Source of the DNA: a virus
IMG/VR virus record: IMGVR_UViG_3300037628_000218
Location: 1 to 64,000 of that record
Reading direction: 5' to 3' (one strand)
Length of the DNA stretch: 64,000 nt
The notes under the pieces were generated by a model. That model was not told the DNA's origin. It searched no databases and saw only the letters and a list, made by a program, of their open reading frames with translations. The position numbers and the translations under genes were made by a program. This document shows, piece after piece, positions 56,655-64,000 of this stretch (its first letter is position 1; every line of letters begins with the position of its first letter).

Positions 56655-57346
56655 TTATGTTTTGGATTCACTGTCTTTCTGGGCTGCGATTTCCAAATCT
56701 GTCATCATCTCCACATACTCTTTAAGCTTAAGAAACTCAGGGAGTGAATACTCATTTTTTAAGATACGTATATCTTTTATAGGGCAATGTTTGGAAGATA
56801 ACACTCCGTAAAAAACCCAATCTGCTTCGGTAAGGGAAGCCTTCTTCATAGCTTCTCTAACTAAGAGGGTGTTCCTTCCTTGCTCACTTCCATCCCCATC
56901 GAAGGCAGGGATATACCCTTGTTCTGGAGATAGTCTACGAAAAAAGAGCCACAATTCTCTTTAAGCACAAACTCAAGTAAGGCTATTAAGCCTCCTAAGT
57001 TTCCTTTGAACTCTTCATCTACATCTACGACTACTCCTTTCTTCTTGATGTTTTGTGTTAGCAAGGTTACAAGGTCTAGGATGCTGACCTTATCAAGCTG
57101 GGTTACTAAAAGTGAACTTACATCAGCGAATAATGTGTCCTCTTCAGGTAGTATTAACCCCTCTCTCTTTGTTCCATCGAAGTACGCACCTATTGCTGGT
57201 AAGCACACTTTAAGTAATTGTGTAGCTACAGCAAGTGATTGTGTGGCAGGTAATAGATCAATGTTGTAAACAGTTCCTTTAATAGTTGTAGAATGTACAC
57301 CCGCTTGGTCTAGAGTTGATTGTGCAATTTTTTCAATATCGTTCAT
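56655..57346 (-). CDS. tail assembly chaperone, frameshifted long form (GT-like)
   Basis: Predicted 230 residues: codons 1-136 of the short form, then a -1 shift at 56939-56945 into the frame RRLSPEQGYIPAF... ending at 56655. Sits between tube and tape measure, as lambda G/GT does. The extension would bind the tape measure and guide tube polymerisation. The downstream frame has no credible own start. Confidence 0.8.
56861..57346 (-). CDS. tail assembly chaperone, short form (G-like, 161 aa)
   Basis: In-frame product; helical with a central hydrophobic part. AGGAGGAAACTAAATG start. The final 25 codons after the slip site overlap the long form's extension. Short and long forms are made in a fixed ratio in related phages. 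Confidence 0.8.
   Translation of the reverse strand: MNDIEKIAQSTLDQAGVHSTTIKGTVYNIDLLPATQSLAVATQLLKVCLPAIGAYFDGTKREGLILPEEDTLFADVSSLLVTQLDKVSILDLVTLLTQNIKKKGVVVDVDEEFKGNLGGLIALLEFVLKENCGSFFVDYLQNKGISLPSMGMEVSKEGTPS
56939..56945 (-). promoter_or_regulatory. -1 frameshift slippery heptamer
   Basis: Minus-strand T TTT TTC in the phase (codons TTT TTC) where both tRNAs can re-pair one base back. The new frame continues exactly into the downstream chaperone reading frame. No stimulating structure was worked out. Confidence 0.85.
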
Positions 57347-57369
57347 TTAGTTTCCTCCTAAATATTAGT

Positions 57370-57393
57370 AAAAGGGGATCTAACGTCCCCTTC
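57370..57393 (-). terminator. intrinsic terminator after tail tube gene
   Basis: Minus strand: AAGGGGA ... TCCCCTT followed by TTTAC. Likely partial, so the tube is made in excess over chaperones and tape measure. Confidence 0.75.
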
Positions 57394-57404
57394 TTTTCTT
57401 AGTC

Positions 57405-57905
57405 TTAGACGTTGCCTAAGATTGTTGTAATAGCGTTAAGTACCCGTGCTGTTTCATCTGAGTCAGCAGCAACCCCTTCAGGTACAGAAGCAAATTCCAT
57501 ACCCTCGCAGAAGAAAACCCAGTCTTTAGATTGTCCTGCTGCTGTGAGGCCCAGGATGACTTCTGGGGCTGTTTTGATGTAACTACCTGTTAGCAGAGCG
57601 ATAACACTACCAGAGGGGTCTATGATGCTTAGGCTTGCAGTTATGAAGGTGTCGTTAGCCTCTTGTGCTAGTAGTACACCAGACAGTATACGATTAGAGT
57701 CTGAGTTCTGTTGAAAAGACAAGGTGCAAGATCCTGTCCTATCAGGGGAGATAGAGATAGATAGATTGCCATCAGAACCAACCTCTTCGTCCGTAATATC
57801 TGCGCTGCGTGAAAACGTAACGAAAGCGTCTGGAGATAACGCTCCAAGAGCAACCCCGCCCCACGAAATCGTCACATTACGGCTTGAATATACAGGGAGT
57901 GCCAT
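57405..57905 (-). CDS. tail tube protein (DUF3277-type)
   Basis: 166 residues. RNVTISWGGVALGALSPDAFVTF and a beta-rich body with a C-terminal helix match DUF3277 tube proteins paired with DUF3383 sheaths. Own promoter candidate and terminator suit its high copy number. Confidence 0.85.
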   Translation of the reverse strand: MALPVYSSRNVTISWGGVALGALSPDAFVTFSRSADITDEEVGSDGNLSISISPDRTGSCTLSFQQNSDSNRILSGVLLAQEANDTFITASLSIIDPSGSVIALLTGSYIKTAPEVILGLTAAGQSKDWVFFCEGMEFASVPEGVAADSDETARVLNAITTILGNV

Positions 57906-57926
57906 ATTGATTTACCTTTAAGTGTT

Positions 57927-57980
57927 TGAGAGTTTGTTAAGAACTCTCATATTTATAGTTTATGTTAGTAGGGCAGTTAA
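57927..57980 (-). promoter_or_regulatory. promoter candidate and 5' hairpin for tail tube gene
   Basis: Minus strand: TTAACT (57975-57980), 17 bp, TATAAA (57952-57957), then a GAGAGTT/AACTCTC hairpin (57927-57947) before the AAAGG start site. The -35 is not consensus. Confidence 0.5.
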
Positions 57981-57986
57981 GCCGTT

Positions 57987-59339
57987 TTACGCTAGGTTAT
58001 CAAAGGTAAGGACACCCGTGATCTTTGTGATTTGGATAGCACCCGCTAAGAACGCTACGAACGAGGCGTTTAACTCTCGTAGTTGCTTTTCAGCAAAAGG
58101 TACGTCAGCTGCCCTTGGGAAGTTAGTTGTATACGGATTACTCTCTTGTAGGATAGAAGGAGTTGTTGAAGTAGATACCGAACGGCTTAGAACCGATGTA
58201 ACTGTGTTTCGTACTGTTCCGATACCACTATCTGTATAAGGAATAACAGGTTGGTTAATCTGTAGGTTCTGCAAGCCTTCTGTAATACGTGCTTCTAAGA
58301 AGTCACGGTTACGGATTGCATCAATCCACTCATCACCTGCTACCTTACCTCTCCGTGTAATATCAATTCCACCTACGCTTTCAATCCAGTTAGCGTTACG
58401 TGTATCAAGGTTGTTCTTCTGTGTGAACGTAAGATTCTTACCTGTAGCGTCCCTTGAGGCAGCTAGTCCAGCTATCCTGTTATTGGCCCATACCTTACTA
58501 CCTGGTGTGGAGGGTGCAGCGATTGCAACGAAAGCCATCTCAGGAAACTTAGTGTCTGCATCTTGGTGGAACCAACCAGAGGTTCTGAAGAAGTTGCTTT
58601 CGGCAAGCTTACCAAGAGTGTCACCAGAAGCAGCAGGTATTTCCAGTGCAGTAAGAGCAGCTTCCTCTTTTACAGATACAAAGTAGATCTTAGTAAGTGC
58701 TTCTGTAACAGCAGCCATCGCTAGGATAAAAACTTGAGTCTGGTCATTAGAGGTAATGAAATAGAAATCATTATCTATCTCAGTGATTGCGGTAATCACA
58801 GCAGCAGCAGTTTCAGTGGCTGTAGTAGTTTGAGTTAACTTAGTAATCTTAGTTACAGCAAACGGAGTACCTGGGGTAGCCTCTGCTAATGTCAAAGTAG
58901 CAGTACCACTTACGGTAACACCAACAATACCAGATAGGGCTGTAGATAGTGCTGTTACAACCTCTGTAGGTGTTTCAGAGCCAGTGGCGGTAGTAAATGA
59001 AGCTGCTATAGTTACGTTGTCAGTGCCGACTACTGTAATCTCAAAAACCTCACCAATAGCTGTTACAGCATCGGGAGTATAGGTTAAGAGGGTTACATCA
59101 CGCCGACCTACTTTGACAACACTTGGAGGAATCTCTTGGGAGAAGGCTGAGTTCACAGCAATCAACTCATTAGAACCCGCTGGTAGGTCTGCTGAGGCGG
59201 CAGTTATGTTAGGATAGGAGCGAACACGTTCAGTAAACCAACGATGCTCACCAATGAAAATGGGAGTCCCAAAACCTGCGCGGGAGACTGCTGCGGTCTG
59301 TAGACTAATAGTTACTGTGACAATATCTTGAAGGCTCAT
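57987..59339 (-). CDS. tail sheath protein (DUF3383-type)
   Basis: 450 residues. VTISLQTAAVSRAGFGTPIFIGEH at the start, RSYPNITAASADLPAGS, and a conserved C-terminal half (TRGWFHQDAD-like SGWFHQDADTKFPEMAF; NARNANWI-like DTRNANWIESV) are typical of DUF3383 sheaths. Contraction drives the tube through the envelope. Firm evidence for a myovirus. Confidence 0.9.
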   Translation of the reverse strand: MSLQDIVTVTISLQTAAVSRAGFGTPIFIGEHRWFTERVRSYPNITAASADLPAGSNELIAVNSAFSQEIPPSVVKVGRRDVTLLTYTPDAVTAIGEVFEITVVGTDNVTIAASFTTATGSETPTEVVTALSTALSGIVGVTVSGTATLTLAEATPGTPFAVTKITKLTQTTTATETAAAVITAITEIDNDFYFITSNDQTQVFILAMAAVTEALTKIYFVSVKEEAALTALEIPAASGDTLGKLAESNFFRTSGWFHQDADTKFPEMAFVAIAAPSTPGSKVWANNRIAGLAASRDATGKNLTFTQKNNLDTRNANWIESVGGIDITRRGKVAGDEWIDAIRNRDFLEARITEGLQNLQINQPVIPYTDSGIGTVRNTVTSVLSRSVSTSTTPSILQESNPYTTNFPRAADVPFAEKQLRELNASFVAFLAGAIQITKITGVLTFDNLA

Positions 59340-59411
59340 TAACAGAGTTCTCCTTTAATTAATGGTAGGTGTTCTTTTACGATCATACTTGTGGTTCCTT
59401 TCTTAAACATG

Positions 59412-59996
59412 CTAAGGTTCTGGTACAGTTATATCTACAATGAGTGGGGTTGGATCATCGGTACTAATATTGTAAATAGTGCCGTCCAAATGAACAGTTG
59501 TGAAACTGTCAGATCCCGAAGTATCGACGAAGGTGTCTATAATATTAAAAGTAATATTGAAAGACGCAGATTCTAGATAGTCATCTGTAAGTAGAATTGG
59601 CAGTGAGTCTATACTATCAACAATAACTACAGACCCTCCTGTAGTGTTTCTTATATCTCCAAGAACTCTGTTTAACCTAAAGAATCCATGAAGCTTCTGA
59701 GCTATGCTGATAGCGTTACCACCATAGACTCGGTAATTTAGTAGGAGCTGTTTAGTTGTTTCATAAACAGTCTGATCACTACTATTGATAGTCTCTGAAT
59801 AGAGCCAGCCAGATTCATCTTGAGTATCTAGTACATCAATAGTTACATAAGAGTAACCTGGTTTAGGGCCAGTTTGTCTAGCCCTTATAACTGCGGGGAG
59901 ATCGGCATTAGCACCTATTAGGGACAACTCTGTTGGTAACGCTTCTCTTGCTACTAAGATAAACTTGTCTAGGATAGCGTCATAGTCTATCGCCAT
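59412..59996 (-). CDS. neck/tail terminator-like protein (LIC_12616-type, 194 aa)
   Basis: RARQTGPKPGYSYVTIDVLD and NSSDQTVYETTKQLLL match the neck-terminator proteins in this gene position; ends beta-rich. Would cap the tail for joining to the head. Confidence 0.7.
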   Translation of the reverse strand: MAIDYDAILDKFILVAREALPTELSLIGANADLPAVIRARQTGPKPGYSYVTIDVLDTQDESGWLYSETINSSDQTVYETTKQLLLNYRVYGGNAISIAQKLHGFFRLNRVLGDIRNTTGGSVVIVDSIDSLPILLTDDYLESASFNITFNIIDTFVDTSGSDSFTTVHLDGTIYNISTDDPTPLIVDITVPEP

Positions 59997-60376
59997 TACA
60001 ACCCTCCGTTAGTAGTTTGATCGTCCCGAATAAACAAGGCTTTGAAATGATCAGTTGATAACCCAGATAAGTTCCAGTTCTCTACAGCCATCGCATAGTA
60101 GTTTTGACCCTCAATAGTTGTGGTATCAGCAAGTTCTTTGCTAAACTGATCAGAGGTATTTAGAGAGGTTGTAGTCCTGATAATACGAGCATCCGAGGCG
60201 GTTTTACCAGAAGGTAATATAAGCTGATTGGCCCCCATCTTGAAAGGTTGGATGCTACATTGTATTGTAATGTCTACTGGTGTGGGAGTTACCCAGCGAC
60301 CTTTCTCATCCCAGAATCCACTACCTCCATCACGTTTAATAACTAGAGTAGAGGTTCGCATTAATTTGAGAGCCAT
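59996..60376 (-). CDS. head-tail connector-type protein (126 aa)
   Basis: Beta-rich (TLVIKRDGGSGFWDEKGRWV) with FKMGANQLILPSGKTASD. The position between HK97 gp10-like and terminator-like genes fits a minor head-tail joining protein. Family not firmly placed. Confidence 0.55.
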   Translation of the reverse strand: MALKLMRTSTLVIKRDGGSGFWDEKGRWVTPTPVDITIQCSIQPFKMGANQLILPSGKTASDARIIRTTTSLNTSDQFSKELADTTTIEGQNYYAMAVENWNLSGLSTDHFKALFIRDDQTTNGGL

Positions 60377-60862
60377 TTATGCTTCCTTTACTTGTTTGTT
60401 TTTAGAAGTCCTGTAAGCTACTTTTGATTTTAGGTCGCCAGTGTCTACAAGGGGGTTGTTGGATTCCTTAGGAGGAACAGCGTTAGGAACTAGAGAAGGA
60501 CTTCCGAATATTTTCTGTTCTTCTTCTCTGAAGAACTTACCAATATCATCTAAAAGCATCCCGTCTGAACCGTTCCCTGGCTTTCTACCCTTCCATAGTT
60601 TAAATGCTCTACGTAATACAGGAGCTGTTAGCTTTCTACGCCTGAAGAAGAGTATGTCTAACACAGGTCTAGCGGGAAGATCCGTTTCAGGGTTACCTGC
60701 ATGGTGAATAGCCATTAGCTCAGGGTATGTAAAGCCTGAAGCATGTTTACCTTGTGAGCTAAAATGACCTACCTCTACAAATGCGTTATTAAGACTTAGA
60801 AGTTGTTGTGAGAGCTTTTCGAGCTGGTTTCCTTGTTTCTTTAGGCTTACTTTTAGTGCCAT
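60377..60862 (-). CDS. HK97 gp10-like tail completion protein (161 aa)
   Basis: FVEVGHFSSQGKHASGFTYPELMAIHHAG and IPARPVLDILFF-like DLPARPVLDILFF are typical of gp10-like proteins (VGWxxxxxxxGxxVAxIAxxxExG ... IPARPF). Its start overlaps the 54-residue gene in another frame. Confidence 0.75.
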   Translation of the reverse strand: MALKVSLKKQGNQLEKLSQQLLSLNNAFVEVGHFSSQGKHASGFTYPELMAIHHAGNPETDLPARPVLDILFFRRRKLTAPVLRRAFKLWKGRKPGNGSDGMLLDDIGKFFREEEQKIFGSPSLVPNAVPPKESNNPLVDTGDLKSKVAYRTSKNKQVKEA

Positions 60863-60953
60863 CTTTTTTACTCGCTACCTTTTTGGTCATATCAATTATT
60901 TCTTCGATAACCCGACCATCTGGGTAGGTTATTGTACGTTTAACAATTCCCAT
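60789..60953 (-). CDS. small basic protein overlapping the gp10-like gene (54 aa)
   Basis: ATG at 60951-60953 with AAGGAACACTT upstream. The product starts MGIVKRTITYPDGRVIEEI and becomes Lys/Thr-rich. The last 74 bases overlap the next gene in a different frame. Its independent ribosome-binding site argues for a real gene. Confidence 0.5.
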   Translation of the reverse strand: MGIVKRTITYPDGRVIEEIIDMTKKVASKKDGTKSKPKETRKPARKALTTTSKS

Positions 60954-61002
60954 AAGTGTTCCTTGTTGGTGGTGTGGACATATGAAAAAGAAGGGCTAAA
61001 CC

Positions 61003-61025
61003 CTAACCCCTCCGAAGAGGGGAAG
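61003..61025 (-). terminator. hairpin with UUCG loop, possible terminator
   Basis: Minus strand: CCCCTC TTCG GAGGGG after the 899-residue gene. The following TTAGGGTTT is only weakly T-rich. Confidence 0.5.
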
Positions 61026-61034
61026 GTTATAAGG

Positions 61035-63734
61035 TTATACGTTAGCCTTAGCTACCCAAACTCCATTCTCATAGAAGTTGAAAACACTTGTTGTTGTGTT
61101 ATATATCATCATACCATCAGCAGAAGTCAATAAATCACGTTGAGTCGTTGTCATACGAGGTAACATAAAACCTGCGGTTGTTGAGTTACACTCTATCCGA
61201 CCATTCTCAATCTGTATATCTGTACCGCCATCTGGTGACACAAACTTAGTATAGGCATTCGCAATGTGTAACCGCTCTCGTACACTATCATGGATAGCAT
61301 AATAAGCTGTCGCTTGAGTACCGTTATGGAAGGACTTGAAGCCACCTCCTTGTTGGTCTAACATCCAAGTGGCATCCGCATTAACATCTATACGTGTGGT
61401 TGTACCATCATGGTATTCAAGAGTGTTATTATCAAGCCAAAGATTGTCAGCTCCTGATTGACTCTTTATCTGAACACCTGTAGCCGTTGCACTTATTAAA
61501 TCGTATGTACCGTTGTTATAAGCGAAAGCTGTGTTGTCTACCAGCACAGAGTTAGTGCCATCAGGAGATGAAAGTTTAGAGGCGGTAGCATCAATCTCTA
61601 GACGGTCAATAACCCCAGCTTCTACGGTAAAGGCATATCTGTCTACAACAACATGTGTATTGGAACTTTCTTCACGCCCTATAACAACCTGACCATCAGG
61701 AATAGTGAAGTCAATTATAAAAAAGTGCTTTCCAGAGGCTCCACCACCCATTTCAATTGCATCGCCATAATCATAGAAAAGCCCCCTATTAGTTGAGTTG
61801 AAGTGTCCAAGGTAACCAGTATCAGTTTCACCTACAAATTGTACTCCAGCAAAACCAGAAGGTTGTAGGTTTGTAAACTCTAACCCACTAGCTCCAAATG
61901 AATCTCCTGTGTCTATGAACTCAGCTCTACCTGCATTATTTAATGATAGTAACTTTCCACCATCCGCAGAGACTAACTCTGTCTTTGTAGCATCTACAGA
62001 CACTCTATCCCTAGTGCCGTCACTATACGCCAACGCCCCGCCTGCTGTAGCGAGTGACATATCTCCACCAGTCTTTATATTCCTGACAGTGAAGTCTACT
62101 ACGTCAGCATCCAGATTAACCACATCCCCAGTCTCCTGATACATGGTATCTAGCTTATGATCACCAGTGGATGCCTGCATTGAATACAGTACCAAGTCAG
62201 TTGGTGTTTTATTCTGTACAACGAACTGGGAGCCGCCAACTACAGATTGGATTGCTGCTATTAGGTTATTTGCTGTGTCAAAAACTTTAAAGTTATCAGA
62301 TTTAACAACACTATTACCGCCACGACGCATGTGGTGAGCTTTAACCTCTTCTAACGATAGTGCTCTGGAATAGACTTTAGCGTAATCCATGTACCCATTA
62401 AACGGATATGACCCAACTTCATTGCGACCCCCAATTCCCCAAGTATTTGCTGAAATACCTAAGTTGGTCTCAGTAAGACTCGCCTTCACCTCCCCATTTA
62501 CAATAAGGTGCATTGTGGTGCCATCATACGTAGCTACAACGTGATACCACTCACCTGTTACAATATCAATGGTGTCATCTATATTGTTGTATGCCCCGTT
62601 TGCCTGTATCTCTATACCAATCTTATTAGGGAGTGAACTGGTGCTAGGTGAAATCCCGAACAGTAAGTCATTAGAAAACCCACCTTCATCTGAAGCAAGC
62701 AGTAGGGTTCTAGTGGAGTCAATTGCATTAAACACAACTTCCAATGACCATTCAGCTAGCGTTGGTAAATTGTCGGGGGTAGAGAGGAAAGTAGTGTTAG
62801 CACTATTGAAATATGCACCAGACCCGTATTGACCGTAGTCAGCTGCTATAACAGGAGAGCCAAAGTTAGTAAGGGTGTAAGCACTCTCACTTCTGTCATA
62901 CTGTGTTGCATCTGTTCCAATTTCTGTAAAAGGTACGTGCAAAACTAGCCCTGTCTCATCACCTAGCATTTCGTTAAACGGTGCTACTAAACCAGAGTGT
63001 GTGACTACCTCATCAGTAAAGGTGCGTAGCTCATACTTAGTATACGGTTCAGAGGGGTTGGTAGTACCTGGCTCAACTTGTAGGTAACTGAGAGATACAT
63101 CATCAGCACTTGTACGTCTATACATCACGACAGTAACAGGATCTCCTGCTGTAATATCCAGCGGGTGATCAAACTGCATTTTAATCGTACCGCCTGCTGC
63201 TACGGTATGCCCGTTGTTGTCTTGCATGTAGATCATTGTGCCTAAGTCATCAACTCCCCAGAACACTTCATAATGGAGCCATTCAGTAGGGGTAATCTCA
63301 TCAACAGAGATAAACTCCCCAGAGAAATATGAACCAGCGGTAGGGGCAGTAAACGTATATTTACAATCTACTGCGCCAGATCCTGCTGCTATTCCATTAG
63401 ATTCTGTGGTACTCATTGTATCAGAATGTATACGTACACTTGGAGCAAAGACACCAGTGGAATCTTGATTAGCCACTATAGATTGATCTTTCAAGCCACA
63501 CCAAGCAGGCCAATAGTTAACACCTGAAGATATGTTGGTAAAGAAAATATTCTCTGCGCCAGAGGACATCTTATGCTGTCCACCTAGGTAGAAGGAGTTT
63601 AGATCAGTCTCGATAGCTCTACTAGCTACTAGTCGATCTGTGGTGCTGTTGTATGTAAAGTGTAGTAAAGTAGCCTTCTGTTCTGGGGTAACTCTTTCAC
63701 TTGCTGAGCTACCGTCTGTTGGTAAAATAGACAT
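61035..63734 (-). CDS. large LamG/concanavalin-domain virion protein (899 aa)
   Basis: Residues about 1-230 are beta-rich and unassigned. From about 250 to 440 lies a LamG domain (WSLEVVFNAIDSTRTLLLAS, GEWYHVVATYDGTTMHLIVN, DYAKVYSRALSLEEVKAHHM). The remaining 450 residues are repeated short beta motifs (for example SADGGKLLSLNNAG, SSPDGTNSVLVDN, VSPDGGTDIQIEN), ending in MTTTQRDLLTSADGMMIYNT, typical of fibre tips. LamG domains bind sugars. A head or collar fibre is suggested by its place among neck genes. Confidence 0.7.
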   Translation of the reverse strand: MSILPTDGSSASERVTPEQKATLLHFTYNSTTDRLVASRAIETDLNSFYLGGQHKMSSGAENIFFTNISSGVNYWPAWCGLKDQSIVANQDSTGVFAPSVRIHSDTMSTTESNGIAAGSGAVDCKYTFTAPTAGSYFSGEFISVDEITPTEWLHYEVFWGVDDLGTMIYMQDNNGHTVAAGGTIKMQFDHPLDITAGDPVTVVMYRRTSADDVSLSYLQVEPGTTNPSEPYTKYELRTFTDEVVTHSGLVAPFNEMLGDETGLVLHVPFTEIGTDATQYDRSESAYTLTNFGSPVIAADYGQYGSGAYFNSANTTFLSTPDNLPTLAEWSLEVVFNAIDSTRTLLLASDEGGFSNDLLFGISPSTSSLPNKIGIEIQANGAYNNIDDTIDIVTGEWYHVVATYDGTTMHLIVNGEVKASLTETNLGISANTWGIGGRNEVGSYPFNGYMDYAKVYSRALSLEEVKAHHMRRGGNSVVKSDNFKVFDTANNLIAAIQSVVGGSQFVVQNKTPTDLVLYSMQASTGDHKLDTMYQETGDVVNLDADVVDFTVRNIKTGGDMSLATAGGALAYSDGTRDRVSVDATKTELVSADGGKLLSLNNAGRAEFIDTGDSFGASGLEFTNLQPSGFAGVQFVGETDTGYLGHFNSTNRGLFYDYGDAIEMGGGASGKHFFIIDFTIPDGQVVIGREESSNTHVVVDRYAFTVEAGVIDRLEIDATASKLSSPDGTNSVLVDNTAFAYNNGTYDLISATATGVQIKSQSGADNLWLDNNTLEYHDGTTTRIDVNADATWMLDQQGGGFKSFHNGTQATAYYAIHDSVRERLHIANAYTKFVSPDGGTDIQIENGRIECNSTTAGFMLPRMTTTQRDLLTSADGMMIYNTTTSVFNFYENGVWVAKANV

Positions 63735-64000
63735 TATGAGTTATCCTGTACGCTCAGAGGTGCATCTATATCGTCTATAGACTTAGCCCAAACTGCGTTC
63801 TCAAGTGCTGTGATTAACTTAATAGCTGTTGAGGCAGGTAGTGGTGGTAGTAATTCTCCGTTAGTAGAGTCAGCAGCGGGTTGAGCGTTGCTTATTTGGA
63901 GTAAGATTCTTGAAGTGGATTTATTAGTGATTACCAACGCTGTGCCTGCTACTACCCCTGAAAGGGTATTAACATTAACATATACATCTTTATCAACTAA
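63734..64000 (-). CDS. unknown virion-region protein, partial (5' end outside window)
   Basis: The frame is open from the stop at 63734 to the right edge: VDKDVYVNVNTLSGVVAGTA then LVITNKSTSRILLQ. A TTG at 63937 could be taken as start, but upstream codons continue with protein-like content. Beta-rich, 89 codons in the window. Possibly a decoration or fibre-base protein. Confidence 0.6.
   Translation of the reverse strand, partial: LVDKDVYVNVNTLSGVVAGTALVITNKSTSRILLQISNAQPAADSTNGELLPPLPASTAIKLITALENAVWAKSIDDIDAPLSVQDNS

Overview
This window is a stretch of a tailed bacteriophage genome. Nearly all of its roughly 110 genes lie on the minus strand and are tightly packed, often with 1-40 bp overlaps and Shine-Dalgarno sites placed in the end of the preceding gene. 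The virion genes describe a contractile-tail phage (myovirus). They include a DUF3383-type sheath, a DUF3277-type tube, tape measure, frameshifted tail chaperones, and a Mu/P2-like baseplate with W and J proteins. The replication genes are of the T7/Pol I type: a family A DNA polymerase, a primase-helicase with zinc, TOPRIM and RecA-like domains, a 5'-3' exonuclease, a gp2.5-like SSB and an ATP-dependent ligase. Homologues of SspB and Rmf, sigma70-type promoters and a Fur-box-like site suggest a gammaproteobacterial host, probably marine; this is inference. I see no integrase or repressor, so a lytic life style is likely.

Layout, reading leftward because transcription runs leftward. (a) 64000-45246: virion and lysis genes. 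From the neck and connectors and a 899-residue LamG protein they run through sheath, tube, chaperones, tape measure, hub, spike and baseplate to fibre-like proteins, a PLA2-like protein, and holin and spanin candidates. The block ends at a strong terminator. (b) 45171-26970: middle genes for metabolism and replication. These are an SPFH protein, DNA ligase, a Prs-like and NadV-like NAD+ salvage pair, dCMP deaminase, a thioredoxin-like protein, a class II ribonucleotide reductase, an RlmN/Cfr-type radical SAM enzyme, tRNA-Arg(UCU), a YqeY-like protein, an Rnl2-type RNA ligase, a dNMP kinase-like protein and the primase-helicase. (c) 26970-9000: small unknown genes, DNA polymerase, SSB, exonuclease, RusA-type resolvase, a DnaQ-like exonuclease, an SspB-like adaptor, a macro-domain protein, a large DUF2135-like protein and a Thg1-like 3'-5' polymerase. 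(d) 9000-1: an early accessory region of small genes. Many are single-gene cassettes, each behind a near-identical promoter and leader, ending in BspA-type leucine-rich repeat paralogues with a 127-bp perfect duplication.

The most striking locus is the ribonucleotide reductase gene. It is interrupted by a 294-nt group I intron and, only 26 codons downstream, by a 162-residue mini-intein inserted directly before the catalytic thiyl-radical cysteine. Neither element carries a homing endonuclease. A second theme is repair of what host defences destroy: NAD+ (NadV-like, Prs-like and macro-domain proteins) and tRNA (Thg1-like protein, RNA ligase, tRNA-Arg, YqeY-like protein). A third is takeover of host proteolysis and ribosomes (SspB-like, Rmf-like, RlmN/Cfr-like).

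Two promoter families organise expression. The early family has TTGACA, 16 bp, TAAGAT and a conserved leader. The middle family carries an inverted repeat over its -10 element. One stretch (about 6550-7100) carries plus-strand signals: an early-type promoter, a hairpin-rich RNA and a chain of tiny coupled ORFs.
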